64,000 nt of DNA from Maritimibacter fusiformis (GTDB lineage Bacteria > Pseudomonadota > Alphaproteobacteria > Rhodobacterales > Rhodobacteraceae): assembly GCF_008086115.1 (NCBI RefSeq), contig NZ_VSIY01000004.1, positions 124,001-188,000 on the forward strand. Direction: 5' to 3'. A program made the translations under genes and the position numbers. Shown here one piece after another: positions 42,413 to 52,071 of this stretch. How positions within the stretch are numbered: position 1 is the stretch's first letter; every line of letters starts with the position of its first letter. The notes beneath the pieces are model-generated. The model worked only from the letters and a program-made list of their open reading frames with translations. It was not told the origin of the DNA and made no database searches.

Positions 42413-44152
42413 ATGTCCGAATCCGGCCCGCAAGCCTATCAGGTTCTGGCGCGCAAATACCGCCCGGAAACCTTTGCCGACCTTGTCGGGCAGGATGCGA
42501 TGGTGCGCACCCTGAAAAACGCCTTCGAATCGGACCGGATCGCGCAGGCCTTCATCATGACCGGCATTCGCGGCGTCGGAAAGACAACCACCGCGCGGAT
42601 CATTGCCAAGGGGATGAATTGTATCGGCGCCGATGGCACCGGCGGGCCGACGGTCGAGCCATGCGGCACGTGCGAGCATTGCGTGGCGATCTCCGAGGGC
42701 CGGCATGTCGACGTGATGGAGATGGACGCGGCCTCGCGCACGGGCGTCGGGGACATCCGCGAGTTGATCGACAGCGTGCATTACCGGGCGGCCTCGGCGC
42801 GCTACAAGATCTACATCATCGACGAAGTGCACATGCTGTCGAAAAGCGCCTTCAACGCGCTGTTGAAGACGCTCGAGGAACCGCCGGCGCATGTGAAATT
42901 CATCTTTGCCACCACCGAGATCCGGCAGGTGCCGGTGACCGTGCTGTCGCGCTGCCAGCGTTTCGATCTGCGCCGGATCGAACCCGAGGACATGATCGCG
43001 CTGCTGCGCCGGGTCGCCGATGCGGAAGGTGCCGGGATCACCGACGAGGCGCTGGCGCTGATCACCCGCGCCGCCGAAGGCTCGGCCCGCGATGCGCAGA
43101 GCCTTCTGGATCAGGCGATTTCGCATGGCGCGGGCGAGACCACCGCCGATCAGGTGCGCGCGATGCTGGGGCTGGCCGACCGGGGCCGGGTGATGGACCT
43201 GTTCGACATGATCCTCAAGGGCGACGCCGCCGGAGCGCTGTCGGAACTGTCGGCGCAATATGCCGATGGCGCCGATCCGATGGTGGTGCTGCGCGATCTG
43301 GCCGAGGTCAGCCACTGGATCAGCGTCGTCAAGATCACCCCCGAGGCGGTCGAAGACCCGACCATCAGCCCGGACGAACGCACCCGCGGGCAGGCGCTGG
43401 CGGGGGCGGTGCCGCTTCGGGTGCTCAGCCGGATGTGGCAGATGCTGCTCAAGGCGCTTGAAGAGGTGGCTCTGGCCCCCAACGCGATGATGGCGGCCGA
43501 AATGGCGGTGATCCGGCTGACCCATGTGGCCGACCTGCCTTCGCCGGAAGACCTGGTGCGCCGCTTGCAGGACAGCCCGCCGCCACCCGCACCCGGCGGT
43601 GGCGGGAGCGCACCGGCCGGCAACGGCGCGAACGGGACTTCGGCGCGCGGCGGCAATGGTGGCGGGGCATCGGGAGGCGGCGTCACCGCGCTGGCGGTGC
43701 AGGAAGAAACCGCGCTGGCCCGGTTCATGCAGTTCGACGACGTGGTCGGCCTGATCCGCGCCAACCGCGACGTGCAATTGCTGATCGAGGTCGAAACCGG
43801 CCTGCGGCTGGCGGCCTATCAACCGGGGCGGATCGAATTCACCCCGACCGAAAAGGCACCCAGCGACCTGGCGACGCGGCTTGCCCAGCGTTTGCAGGGC
43901 TGGACCGGCGTGCGCTGGGGCGTCACGCTGGTGAACGGCTGCACCGCGCCCACCATCGCCGAAATCCGCGATGCCGAACGGCTGGAGCTTGAGCGTGCGG
44001 CGATGGAGCACCCTATGGTCAAGGCGGTCTTCGCGGCGTTTCCGAAGGCGGAAATCACCGCCATCCGAACCCCCGACGACATCGCCGCCCGGGCCGCCCA
44101 GGAGGCCCTGCCCGAGGTCGAGGACGAATGGGACCCGTTCGAGGAAGAGTGA
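42413..44152 (+). CDS. dnaX: DNA polymerase III subunit gamma/tau
   Basis: ATPase of the clamp loader and organiser of the replisome, 579 residues. It has Walker A GIRGVGKT (51-58), zinc cysteines C70, C84, C87 and C90, Walker B IIDEVH (135-140) and the SRC sensor region (VLSRCQRFDLR). The middle (about 385-425) is a Pro/Gly linker, and the C-terminal part (about 430-579) is the tau-type domain ending in an acidic tail EVEDEWDPFEEE. The ATG at 42413 follows GCAGGGGAAATC. First of dnaX-ybaB-recR. Confidence 0.96.
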   Translation: MSESGPQAYQVLARKYRPETFADLVGQDAMVRTLKNAFESDRIAQAFIMTGIRGVGKTTTARIIAKGMNCIGADGTGGPTVEPCGTCEHCVAISEGRHVDVMEMDAASRTGVGDIRELIDSVHYRAASARYKIYIIDEVHMLSKSAFNALLKTLEEPPAHVKFIFATTEIRQVPVTVLSRCQRFDLRRIEPEDMIALLRRVADAEGAGITDEALALITRAAEGSARDAQSLLDQAISHGAGETTADQVRAMLGLADRGRVMDLFDMILKGDAAGALSELSAQYADGADPMVVLRDLAEVSHWISVVKITPEAVEDPTISPDERTRGQALAGAVPLRVLSRMWQMLLKALEEVALAPNAMMAAEMAVIRLTHVADLPSPEDLVRRLQDSPPPPAPGGGGSAPAGNGANGTSARGGNGGGASGGGVTALAVQEETALARFMQFDDVVGLIRANRDVQLLIEVETGLRLAAYQPGRIEFTPTEKAPSDLATRLAQRLQGWTGVRWGVTLVNGCTAPTIAEIRDAERLELERAAMEHPMVKAVFAAFPKAEITAIRTPDDIAARAAQEALPEVEDEWDPFEEE

Positions 44153-44230
44153 CGCGAACCGGGCGCACCCTTGTGGCCACGGTCCGCCAACCGTATCTAG
44201 CACCCGAAACCACCCCGATGGGAGAGATTT

Positions 44231-44578
44231 ATGATCAAGGGATTGGGCAATCTCGGCGACATGGCCAAGATGATGAAGGCCGCGCAGGAGATGCAGACGA
44301 AGATGACCGAGGCGCAGGCGGCGCTGGACACGATCATCGTGACCGGCGAAAGCGGTGCCGGACTGGTCAAGGCCGCCGCCACGGCCAAGGGCGAGTTGAC
44401 CGGGCTGGACATCGACCCGTCGATCTTTGACCCGAACGAGAAAGAGGTCGTCGAGGACCTGATCCTCGCCGCGATCAAGGACGCGCAGGCCAAGGCCAGC
44501 GCGCGGATGGAAAGCGAGATGGCCAAGATCACCGAGGGGCTGGGCCTGCCCGCCGGCATGAAAAACCCGTTCGGCTGA
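44231..44578 (+). CDS. YbaB/EbfC nucleoid-associated protein
   Basis: Small dimeric DNA-binding protein of 115 residues. The family pattern is clear: [25 protein letters not shown] (helical start), [21 protein letters not shown] and [14 protein letters not shown], ending in a Gly/Pro tail. GGGAGAG precedes the ATG. It lies between dnaX and recR, the conserved arrangement in many bacteria, and likely shares their transcript. Confidence 0.95.
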   Translation: MIKGLGNLGDMAKMMKAAQEMQTKMTEAQAALDTIIVTGESGAGLVKAAATAKGELTGLDIDPSIFDPNEKEVVEDLILAAIKDAQAKASARMESEMAKITEGLGLPAGMKNPFG

Positions 44579-44585
44579 CCCCGGC

Positions 44586-45182
44586 ATGACGACCGCCCCG
44601 CGCGAGATCGAAGAGCTGATCGAGCTGATGGCCAAGCTGCCCGGCCTCGGCCCGCGCTCGGCCCGGCGCGCGGTGCTTTACCTGATCCGCAAGCGCGGCA
44701 TCCTTCTGCACCCGCTGGCCGACGCGATGCACGCGGTCGCCGCGACGGCGCGAGAATGCATCACTTGCGGCAATGTCACCACCACCGAGGTGTGCGAGAT
44801 CTGTTCATCGCAAAAGCGCGCCATCGGCGAGATCTGCGTCGTCGAGGATGTCGCCGATCTCTGGGCGATGGAGCGCGCGGGCATGTTCAAGGGCCGCTAT
44901 CACGTCCTCGGCGGCACGCTGTCGGCGCTCGATGCCATCGGCCCCGACGATCTGCGCATCCCCCGTCTGGTGCGGCGGGTGGCGGATGAGGGCATCACCG
45001 AAGTGATCCTTGCGCTCAACGCCACCATCGACGGCCAGACCACCGCGCATTACATCGCCGAGGAACTGGAGGGCCGTTGCGCCGTCACCTCGCTGGCGCA
45101 AGGCGTGCCGGTCGGGGGTGAACTGGATTACCTCGACGACGGCACCATTTCCGCCGCGCTCAGGGCACGCAAGGCACTGTGA
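44586..45182 (+). CDS. recR: recombination protein RecR
   Basis: Works with RecF/RecO in gap repair. The 198-residue protein has the helix-hairpin-helix ([14 protein letters not shown]), the C4 zinc finger C58, C61, C70, C73 ([16 protein letters not shown]) and the Toprim domain ([33 protein letters not shown]). Length is standard. It starts seven bases after the ybaB stop without a strong ribosome site, so it is probably coupled. Confidence 0.97.
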   Translation: MTTAPREIEELIELMAKLPGLGPRSARRAVLYLIRKRGILLHPLADAMHAVAATARECITCGNVTTTEVCEICSSQKRAIGEICVVEDVADLWAMERAGMFKGRYHVLGGTLSALDAIGPDDLRIPRLVRRVADEGITEVILALNATIDGQTTAHYIAEELEGRCAVTSLAQGVPVGGELDYLDDGTISAALRARKAL

Positions 45183-45246
45183 TCCACCGGCACTGGTAGC
45201 GCTCGCGGAAATCCACTAGAGAACCCCGACTGACAGGGAGAATGAC

Positions 45247-46176
45247 GTGGCATCCATGGTATCGGTGCAGGGTCTGAGCAAGATCTATGACGACGGTTTC
45301 AAAGCCCTCGATTCGGTCGACCTCGAAATCGAGGAAGGCGAGGTGCTGGCGCTTCTTGGGCCGAACGGCGCCGGCAAGACGACGCTGATCTCGGCGATCT
45401 GCGGCATCGCAACGGCGACCAGCGGCACGGTCACCGTGGGCGGGCATGACAACGTGCGCGACTTTCGCGCCGCGCGCAGCATGATCGGGCTGGTGCCGCA
45501 GGAACTGACCATCGAGAACTTCGAGACCGTCTTCAACACGGTGCGCTTCACCCGTGGCCTGTTCGGCAAGCCGCGTGACGATGCCTATCTGGAAAAGCTG
45601 CTGCGCCAGCTCACCCTGTGGGACAAGAAGGACAACCGCCTTCTGACCCTCTCGGGCGGCATGAAGCGCCGTGTGATGATCGCCAAGGCACTGAGCCACG
45701 AGCCGCGCGTCCTGTTCCTCGATGAGCCGACCGCGGGCGTCGATGTCGAACTGCGCAAGGAGATGTGGGACGTGATGCGCGACCTCAAGGGCTCGGGCGT
45801 CACCATCATCCTGACCACCCATTACATCGAAGAGGCCGAGGCGATGGCCGACCGGGTGGCGGTGATCAACAAGGGCGAGATCCTGCTGGTTCAGGACAAG
45901 GCCGAACTGATGAAGCAGATGGGCAAGAAGACCCTGACCGTCGATCTGGATGCGCCGGTCGACAGCCTGCCCGACAGCCTCGCGCAACGCGGCGTCGAAC
46001 TGGGCGCGGACCGCAAGAGCCTGATCTACACCTATGACACCGCCGCCAGGAAAACCGGCATTACCGACCTTCTGGCCGATATCCGCAAGGCGGGGCTGCA
46101 CCTGACCGATGTGCACACGAAACAAAGCTCGCTCGAAGATATCTTCGTCGGGCTGGTGACGGAGGACGCAGCATGA
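45247..46176 (+). CDS. ABC exporter ATP-binding protein (YadG-like)
   Basis: ATPase of 309 residues paired with the next gene's ABC-2 permease. Walker [10 protein letters not shown] (about 37-45), signature [15 protein letters not shown], Walker [17 protein letters not shown] and switch histidine TTHYIEEAE are intact. The C-terminal 80 residues are the regulatory extension usual for DrrA/YadG proteins. Translation probably starts at the GTG at 45247, with GGGAG upstream; an ATG nine bases later is possible. It overlaps the permease gene by four bases. The cargo is unknown. Confidence 0.93.
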   Translation: MASMVSVQGLSKIYDDGFKALDSVDLEIEEGEVLALLGPNGAGKTTLISAICGIATATSGTVTVGGHDNVRDFRAARSMIGLVPQELTIENFETVFNTVRFTRGLFGKPRDDAYLEKLLRQLTLWDKKDNRLLTLSGGMKRRVMIAKALSHEPRVLFLDEPTAGVDVELRKEMWDVMRDLKGSGVTIILTTHYIEEAEAMADRVAVINKGEILLVQDKAELMKQMGKKTLTVDLDAPVDSLPDSLAQRGVELGADRKSLIYTYDTAARKTGITDLLADIRKAGLHLTDVHTKQSSLEDIFVGLVTEDAA

Positions 46177-46934
46177 ATTTCCAGGCGATCCGCGCGATCT
46201 ATATCTTCGAAATGAACCGCACCTTCCGCACCATCTGGCAGTCGATCGTGTCGCCGGTGGTCTCGACCTCGCTCTACTTCGTGGTATTCGGCGCCGCCAT
46301 CGGCAGCCGCATCCAGGAGGTCGAGGGCGTAAGCTACGGCGCCTTCATCGTGCCCGGGCTGATGATGCTGACGGTGCTGATGCAATCGGTCTCGAACGCA
46401 GGCTTCGGCATCTTCTTTCCCAAGTTCACCGGCACGATCTACGAAATCCTGTCGGCCCCGATCAGCGTGCTCGAGATCATCATCGGCTATGTCGGGGCAG
46501 CGGCGACCAAGGCGCTGATGATCGGGCTGATCATCCTGGGCACCGCCACGTTTTTCGTCGACCTTGAAATCCAGCACCCGTTCTGGATGATCGGGTTCCT
46601 CGTCATCACCTGTTTCAGCTTCGCGATGCTGGGGTTCATCCTCGGCATCTGGGCCAACAATTTCGAACAGCTTCAACTTGTGCCGATGCTTCTGATCACG
46701 CCGCTGGTGTTTCTCGGCGGCTCTTTTTACTCGGTCAGCATGCTGCCGGAGGCCTGGCAGAAGGTGGCGATGTTCAACCCGGTGCTCTACCTGATCTCGG
46801 GATTTCGCTGGGCGTTCTTCGGCATGGCCGACGTGCCGGTCGGCTGGTCGCTCGCCGCCATTGGCGTGTTCTGCGCGATCTGCGTGGTGGCGATCTGGAC
46901 GATCTTCAGGACGGGCTGGCGGCTTCGGGCGTGA
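46173..46934 (+). CDS. ABC-2 type transporter permease (YadH-like)
   Basis: Six-helix ABC-2 permease of 253 residues. The family motif region [24 protein letters not shown] and the ending [27 protein letters not shown] are typical of YadH-like exporters. An N-terminal amphipathic segment [16 protein letters not shown] is followed by helices near 30, 60, 110, 145, 175 and 230. Its ATG overlaps the ATPase stop. Confidence 0.93.
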   Translation: MNFQAIRAIYIFEMNRTFRTIWQSIVSPVVSTSLYFVVFGAAIGSRIQEVEGVSYGAFIVPGLMMLTVLMQSVSNAGFGIFFPKFTGTIYEILSAPISVLEIIIGYVGAAATKALMIGLIILGTATFFVDLEIQHPFWMIGFLVITCFSFAMLGFILGIWANNFEQLQLVPMLLITPLVFLGGSFYSVSMLPEAWQKVAMFNPVLYLISGFRWAFFGMADVPVGWSLAAIGVFCAICVVAIWTIFRTGWRLRA

Positions 46935-47007
46935 CGCGGTGCAACAGGCGCGGGGAAAGCGTGCGCGCACCTTGTGGTCGCCGGATGGGGGTTCTACATC
47001 AGGCGCT

Positions 47008-47805
47008 ATGAAACGCTGGATCCCTTTCGTGCCGTCCGACCCCATGGTCGCGGTCATTCGCCTGCACGGCACCATCTCGACCGGCGCGCGCGGTCAGCTT
47101 AACGACATCACGCTGGCGCCGCAGATCGAAAAAGCCTTCCGGCGCGGCAAACCCAAGGCGGTTGCACTGTCGATCAACTCGCCGGGCGGCTCGCCGGTGC
47201 AGTCGTCGCTGATTGCCGCGCGCATCCGCCGCCTGGCCGACGAAAAGGAAATCCCGGTCTTTGCCTTCGTCGAGGACGCGGCCGCCTCCGGTGGCTACTG
47301 GCTGGCCTGCGCGGGAGACCGGATCTTTGCCGACCGAAGCTCGATCATCGGCTCGATCGGGGTGGTGATGGCCTATTTCGGCTTTCAGGATTTCATTCGA
47401 AAATACGGGATCGAGCGGCGCATCCACACGGCCGGCGACAACAAGTCACAACTCGATCCGTTTCGTCCCGAAGATCCCGAGGATGTCGCGCGGATCACGG
47501 CGATCAGCAACGATATCCACAAGACCTTCATCGACCACGTCCGAACCGCGCGCGGCGACCGTCTGGCCGAGGATGAGCGGCTGTTCAACGGCGAATTCTG
47601 GACGGCCGACACCGCGCGGGACCTTGGCCTGATCGACGGGATCGGCCACCTGGTGCCGGTGATGAAGGCCGAATACGGTGACAAGGTGCGGTTTGCCGTC
47701 TATGGCCCGCGCAAATCGCTGTTCCAGAGGTTTGGCGCGCGGGTCGCGCTCGATGCGCTCGACGCCGTCGAGGAACGTGCGCACTGGGCACGGCTCGGGC
47801 TTTGA
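47008..47805 (+). CDS. S49 family peptidase (SppA/SohB-like)
   Basis: Membrane-associated or cytoplasmic serine protease of 265 residues with a Ser-Lys dyad. Visible are the crotonase-like core VALSINSPGGSPVQSS, S94 in EDAAASGGYWLA, IGSIGVVMAYF and a candidate lysine K146 in AGDNKSQLDPF. It lacks the tandem repeat of E. coli SppA. No N-terminal anchor is evident. The ATG has no ribosome site; TTGTGG-17-TACATC ends seven bases before it, suggesting a leaderless mRNA. The next small gene starts one base after its stop. Confidence 0.92.
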   Translation: MKRWIPFVPSDPMVAVIRLHGTISTGARGQLNDITLAPQIEKAFRRGKPKAVALSINSPGGSPVQSSLIAARIRRLADEKEIPVFAFVEDAAASGGYWLACAGDRIFADRSSIIGSIGVVMAYFGFQDFIRKYGIERRIHTAGDNKSQLDPFRPEDPEDVARITAISNDIHKTFIDHVRTARGDRLAEDERLFNGEFWTADTARDLGLIDGIGHLVPVMKAEYGDKVRFAVYGPRKSLFQRFGARVALDALDAVEERAHWARLGL

Positions 47806-47806
47806 C

Positions 47807-47974
47807 ATGATTTTCAAGATCATCACCGGCTTTCTGGTCTTTCTTGTCGTGCTGGCACTGTTCGGGCGGTTTCGGTTCCCGGGGCAGGACCGGCTGGCCA
47901 ATGCCACCTGTCCGAAATGCGGCCGCTACCGTATCGGCAAGGGCCCATGCCCGTGCGAGAAGAAGAAAGGCTGA
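47807..47974 (+). CDS. small membrane protein with zinc-ribbon-like tail (55 aa)
   Basis: A 55-residue protein: one transmembrane helix (about 3-21, FKIITGFLVFLVVLALFG) then a short Cys-rich tail with CPKCGRYRIGKGPCPC, a likely zinc site with four cysteines. Start is the ATG at 47807, one base after the peptidase stop; longer in-frame starts lie inside that gene. The antiporter gene starts three bases after its stop. Function unknown, but the tight placement supports a real gene, perhaps accessory to the peptidase. Confidence 0.8.
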   Translation: MIFKIITGFLVFLVVLALFGRFRFPGQDRLANATCPKCGRYRIGKGPCPCEKKKG

Positions 47975-47977
47975 TCC

Positions 47978-49009
47978 TTGGACTTCTTCTACGCGACCCT
48001 CGGCCTCGTGATCCTGTTGCTTGCCGGTGACAGCCTGGTGCGCGGCGCGGTGAACCTGTCGCTGCGCCTGGGCGTGCCGGCGTTGATCGTATCCCTTACG
48101 GTCGTGGCCTTCGGCACTTCGGCGCCGGAGCTCCTGATCGGCATCAAGGCCGTCCTCGACAAGGTGCCAGGACTTGCGATGGGCAACGTGGTCGGGTCCA
48201 ACACCGCGAACGTGCTGCTGGTGCTGGGGGTGCCTGCCCTGATCACCGGGCTTCACACCGCCGATTGCGACACGCGGCGCAACTATCTCTCGATGCTGGC
48301 GGCGACCGTGCTGTTCATGGTGCTGGCGACCGGCGGGGTGTTCGGCTTCTGGCAGGGGCTGACTCTTCTGGCCGGGCTCGGGCTGATGCTGACCTCGGCC
48401 TTCCAGGAGGCTCTGAGCCATCGCCGCAAGCTGGCCACCGAACGACGGGCCGCGCTGGAGGCGGCGGGTGCCATCGTCGACCCCGAGGCGCTCGAGGCCG
48501 AGGCAGAAGCCGAAGCCGAAGCCGAGGAAGAAGGCGAGGTCGAAGGTGCCGACCCGGACATGCCCTGGGCCAAGGTGATCCTGTTCCTGGTGCTCGGCAT
48601 GATCGGGCTGCCGCTGGGCGCCGATATCCTTGTAGATGCCTCGACCAGCATCGCGCGCGATTTCGGCATGTCCGAGACCGTGATCGGGCTGACGCTGGTG
48701 GCGCTGGGCACCTCGCTGCCGGAACTGGCCACGACGGTGATGGCGGCGATGCGCCGACAGGCCGACGTGGCGTTGGGCAACGTGATCGGGTCGAACATGT
48801 TCAACCTGCTCGCGATCATCGGCATTTCCGCGCTGGTCGGGCCGATCCCGGTCGAACCCGGGATGCTGCGCTTTGACCTGTGGGTGATGCTGGCATCGTC
48901 GCTTCTGTTGGCGCCTTTCGTGTTCCGGGGCTGGCACATGGGGCGAAGCTGGGGCATCGTCTTTTGCGGGCTGTATCTGGTCTACGTGGTGGTGTTGTTG
49001 GGAGGCTGA
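47978..49009 (+). CDS. calcium/sodium antiporter family protein
   Basis: Inner-membrane cation exchanger of the CaCA family, 343 residues, with ten to eleven helices in two inverted halves. The two alpha repeats are seen as AFGTSAPELLIG/GNVVGSNTANVLLVLG and ALGTSLPELATT/GNVIGSNMFNLLAIIG. The central cytoplasmic loop (about 167-190) is extremely acidic, with long Glu/Ala runs that may sense calcium. It starts at TTG 47978 with AGAAAGG upstream. It is followed directly by the SDR gene. Confidence 0.93.
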   Translation: MDFFYATLGLVILLLAGDSLVRGAVNLSLRLGVPALIVSLTVVAFGTSAPELLIGIKAVLDKVPGLAMGNVVGSNTANVLLVLGVPALITGLHTADCDTRRNYLSMLAATVLFMVLATGGVFGFWQGLTLLAGLGLMLTSAFQEALSHRRKLATERRAALEAAGAIVDPEALEAEAEAEAEAEEEGEVEGADPDMPWAKVILFLVLGMIGLPLGADILVDASTSIARDFGMSETVIGLTLVALGTSLPELATTVMAAMRRQADVALGNVIGSNMFNLLAIIGISALVGPIPVEPGMLRFDLWVMLASSLLLAPFVFRGWHMGRSWGIVFCGLYLVYVVVLLGG

Positions 49010-49011
49010 TG

Positions 49012-49794
49012 ATGGGCAAGCGTGCCTTGGTGACCGGCGCGGGGGCGCGGCTGGGGCAGGCGATGGCGATCTGCCTTGCCGGGCGAGGCCACGACGTTGC
49101 CGTGCATTATGCCGGGTCCGAAGACGGTGCCGCCGAAACGGTGCGGCTGTGCCGGGCCAAGGGCGTGCGCGCCGTGGCGCTGCAGGCCGATCTGCTGGAC
49201 ATGGCAGCAACTGAGGCGCTGGTGCCGCGCGCCGTCGAGGCTCTGGGCGGGCCGCTGTCGGTGCTGGTCAACAACGCCTCGGTGTTCGAATACGACACCC
49301 TCGCCAGCGCCACGCCCGAAAGCTGGGACAGGCACCTGAACTCGAACCTGCGCGCGCCGCTGTTTCTGACCCAGGCCTTCGCGGCACAGGCGCCCGGCGC
49401 CACCACCGACGACAACGGCGAGCCGCTGGCCCAGGCGCTGGTGGTCAACATGATCGACCAGCGGGTGCACAAGCTGACACCGGAATTCATGACCTACACG
49501 CTGGCCAAGATGGGGCTGTGGGCGCTGACCCGCACCGCCGCGCAGGCGCTGGCCCCCGACATCCGGGTCAACGCGATCGGCCCGGGGCCGACCCTGATCG
49601 GCGCCCGCCAGAGCGAGGCGCATTTCGCCCTCCAACGCGCCAACACGGTGCTGGGGCGGGGCGCGAACCCGCAGGACGTGACCGGCGCGCTGGCCTATTT
49701 CCTGGATGCCACCGCGGTCACCGGGCAATTGCTCTCGGTCGATGGCGGGCAGCATCTGGGCTGGCGAACGCCGGATGTTGTCGGCGTCGAATAG
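49012..49794 (+). CDS. SDR oxidoreductase resembling pteridine reductase/FolM
   Basis: Short-chain reductase of 260 residues. TGAGARLG (8-15) and NNAS (87-90) are standard, and the tyrosine and lysine are Y162 and K166 (YTLAK). The usual catalytic Ser position reads VVNMIDQRVHKLTPEF (NMID, 146-149), as in PTR1 and FolM pteridine reductases, where Asp takes that role. It may therefore reduce dihydropterins. I use the ATG at 49012, six bases after GGAGG; an ATG at 49009 overlaps the antiporter stop. Confidence 0.85.
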   Translation: MGKRALVTGAGARLGQAMAICLAGRGHDVAVHYAGSEDGAAETVRLCRAKGVRAVALQADLLDMAATEALVPRAVEALGGPLSVLVNNASVFEYDTLASATPESWDRHLNSNLRAPLFLTQAFAAQAPGATTDDNGEPLAQALVVNMIDQRVHKLTPEFMTYTLAKMGLWALTRTAAQALAPDIRVNAIGPGPTLIGARQSEAHFALQRANTVLGRGANPQDVTGALAYFLDATAVTGQLLSVDGGQHLGWRTPDVVGVE

Positions 49795-49956
49795 CCTGCC
49801 TTGCGACAACTTGTGCACTTGAGCCAAAACTTGCCTATTTCCCACCAACTTCTCGCAATGAATTCATTAGTTTACCAATTGGCAATCTTTTTTTAGAGAA
49901 AAAACAACAACTTGGTGGCCTGCCTAAAAATTAGGCACGGCTACGAAGCCAGCCGT

Positions 49957-49984
49957 TTGCAAAGGGAAATCCGGGGTCGATAAA
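49957..49984 (+). promoter_or_regulatory. uvrC: putative uvrC promoter
   Basis: TTGCAA (49957-49962), a 16-base spacer and GATAAA (49979-49984) form a reasonable sigma-70-like pair 100 bases before the uvrC start. It is called by sequence only. No GTTC-N7-GTTC SOS box of the alphaproteobacterial type is seen nearby. Confidence 0.35.
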
Positions 49985-49998
49985 ACCTGTCCCCGGAG

Positions 49999-50017
49999 TT
50001 ATCCACAGAATCTGTGG
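49999..50017. promoter_or_regulatory. DnaA-box sequence within a short palindrome
   Basis: TTATCCACA (49999-50007) is a perfect match to the DnaA box consensus. It overlaps the palindrome CCACAGA-A-TCTGTGG (50003-50017). It lies downstream of the putative uvrC promoter. A single box could bind DnaA as a regulator; it could also be chance. Confidence 0.4.
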
Positions 50018-50083
50018 GCATGTTTCCTCTTGTGCGCGGCGCGTTAAGATTGCAGCGAGACCGGGAATCAGCGGACGGGCAGG

Positions 50084-51961
50084 ATGAGCGACGGCAGCAA
50101 CAGCACCGAGGCGGCACCGGCTCTGCGCGGCCACGCGTTGATTGCCGATGAAGTCAAGCGGCTGGACAACTCGCCGGGTGTCTACCGGATGCTCGACGAC
50201 AAGGGGCGGGTGCTCTACGTCGGCAAGGCAAAGAGCCTGAAAAAGCGTGTCTCGAACTATGCCAAGCCGACCGGGCATTCCGCCCGGATCGCACGGATGA
50301 TCTCGCAGACCGCCGGCATGATGTTCCTGACCACGCGGTCGGAAACCGAGGCGCTGCTGCTGGAACAGAACCTGATCAAGCAACTCAAACCGCATTTCAA
50401 CGTGCTGTTGCGCGATGACAAGTCGTTCCCGAACATCCTGGTCACCGACCACGCATACCCGCAGATCGCAAAGCACCGGGGCGCGAAAAAGGCTAAGGGC
50501 GCCTATTTCGGCCCCTTCGCCAGCGCCGATGCGGTGAACCGGACGTTGAACCAGTTGCAGAAGGTGTTTCTGCTGCGCAACTGCTCGGACGCGATGTTCG
50601 ACAGCCGCACGCGGCCCTGCCTGCTCTACCAGATCAAGCGCTGCTCGGCCCCCTGCGTCGGCAAGATCAGCGAGGCCGACTATGCCGGGCTGGTGCGCGA
50701 TGCCGAGCGTTTCCTGTCCGGGCGCACCACCAAGGTGCAGGAAGATCTTGCCGAACAGATGCAGGCGGCCAGCGAGGCGATGGAGTTCGAGCGCGCGGCG
50801 GCGCTGCGCGACCGTATCCGCGCGCTGACGCAGGTGCAGTCGAGCCAGGGCATCAATCCGCGCGGCGTGACCGAGGCCGACGTGATCGCGCTGCACATGG
50901 AAGGTGGGCAGGCCTGCGTTCAGGTCTTTTTCATCCGCGCCAACCAGAGCTGGGGCAACCGCGATTTCTTTCCGCGCACCGGGGCCGGGGCGGGCGAGGC
51001 CGAGGTGTTGCAGGCATTCGTCGGGCAGTTCTACGACCAGAAACAGCCGCCGCGAATGATCCTGCTCAGCCACCCGATCGAAGACCCCGAACTGATGGCC
51101 CTGGCCCTGACGGAGAAAGCCGGGCGCAAGGTCGAGCTTGCGGTGCCCTTGCGCGGGGAAAAGGCCGAGCTGGTCGCGAACGCCGCCCGAAACGCCCGCG
51201 AAAGCCTGGGCCGGAAGATGGCCGAGACCGCGACGCAGGCGAAACTGCTGGACGGTCTGGCCGAGGCCTTCGGGCTGGAGGGGCCGCCGGGCCGGATCGA
51301 GGTCTATGACAACTCGCACATCCAGGGCGCGCATGCGGTCGGGGCGATGATTGTGGCGGGGCCGGACGGCTACATGAAAAGCCAGTATCGCAAGTTCAAC
51401 ATCAAGGACGAGACACTGACCCCCGGCGACGATTTCGCGATGATGGCAGAGGTTCTGACGCGCCGTTTCAAGCGGCTGCTGAAAGAAGACCCGGACCGCG
51501 AGACCGAGGCCTGGCCGGACCTGTTGCTGATCGACGGTGGCGCCGGTCAGGTCAGCGCCGTCAACCGGATCATGGAGGATCTGGGGGTCGAGGACATCGC
51601 CATGATCGGTGTCGCCAAGGGCGTCGACCGCGACGCCGGCAAGGAGGAATTCCACCGCATCGGCAAGCGCCCGATAGCCCTGCGGCGCAACGATCCGGTG
51701 CTCTATTTCATCCAGCGCCTGCGCGACGAGGCGCACCGTTTCGCCATCGGCACGCACCGCGCCAAGCGGGCCAAGGCGGTGGGGGCGACGCCGCTCGACG
51801 ATATTCCCGGCGTCGGCGCAACGCGAAAGCGCGCGCTCTTGATGCATTTCGGATCGGCCAAGGCGGTGGGGCGGGCCTCGCTTGCCGACCTTCAGGCGGT
51901 GCCTGGTATTTCTGCGGCGATGGCGGAGACGATCCATGGTTTCCTGAATGAAAAGGGCTGA
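50084..51961 (+). CDS. uvrC: excinuclease ABC subunit C
   Basis: Makes the two incisions in nucleotide excision repair. The 625-residue protein has the GIY-YIG nuclease domain ([26 protein letters not shown], about 30-55), a UvrB-binding UVR motif ([29 protein letters not shown] region near 220), the RNase H-like endonuclease domain ([29 protein letters not shown]) and a C-terminal helix-hairpin-helix pair ([19 protein letters not shown]). Length is typical. Confidence 0.97.
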   Translation: MSDGSNSTEAAPALRGHALIADEVKRLDNSPGVYRMLDDKGRVLYVGKAKSLKKRVSNYAKPTGHSARIARMISQTAGMMFLTTRSETEALLLEQNLIKQLKPHFNVLLRDDKSFPNILVTDHAYPQIAKHRGAKKAKGAYFGPFASADAVNRTLNQLQKVFLLRNCSDAMFDSRTRPCLLYQIKRCSAPCVGKISEADYAGLVRDAERFLSGRTTKVQEDLAEQMQAASEAMEFERAAALRDRIRALTQVQSSQGINPRGVTEADVIALHMEGGQACVQVFFIRANQSWGNRDFFPRTGAGAGEAEVLQAFVGQFYDQKQPPRMILLSHPIEDPELMALALTEKAGRKVELAVPLRGEKAELVANAARNARESLGRKMAETATQAKLLDGLAEAFGLEGPPGRIEVYDNSHIQGAHAVGAMIVAGPDGYMKSQYRKFNIKDETLTPGDDFAMMAEVLTRRFKRLLKEDPDRETEAWPDLLLIDGGAGQVSAVNRIMEDLGVEDIAMIGVAKGVDRDAGKEEFHRIGKRPIALRRNDPVLYFIQRLRDEAHRFAIGTHRAKRAKAVGATPLDDIPGVGATRKRALLMHFGSAKAVGRASLADLQAVPGISAAMAETIHGFLNEKG

Positions 51962-52071
51962 GGGGGCCGAACGACGGAACCGGGGCGCGGCTGCGTTGAA
52001 ATGGCGTCGGGTGCGCGGGACGGATCGCCGCATGGCTTTCCCCGACTGACCAGACCGGCTATGGATCAGCA

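Larger units (their letters stand above)
49795..50083. other. AT-rich intergenic island upstream of uvrC
   Basis: About 290 bases, with the part 49855-49935 much richer in A+T than anything else nearby. It contains a perfect inverted repeat TGCCTAA-AAA-TTAGGCA (49921-49937), a similar half site TTGCCTA at 49831, and complementary CCACCAA (49842-49848) and TTGGTGG (49912-49918). No open frame of note. It holds the uvrC promoter and probably a regulator site. Confidence 0.6.

Noticed and set aside
42413-44152. Programmed frameshift in dnaX giving a short gamma form
   Set aside because: I did not see an A-rich slippery heptamer with a downstream hairpin near the expected position.
42080-44635. 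851-codon open frame on the minus strand opposite dnaX
   Set aside because: It mirrors dnaX codons in a GC-rich genome, has no recognisable domain and no ribosome site; dnaX itself has all its motifs.
48490-48560. Glu/Ala run in the antiporter as a DNA microsatellite
   Set aside because: It is an in-frame acidic loop common to this exchanger family, with varied codons.
49855-50017. Chromosomal replication origin
   Set aside because: Only one DnaA box, no neighbouring origin-associated genes (dnaA, hemE, parAB, gidA) and no way to measure skew here.
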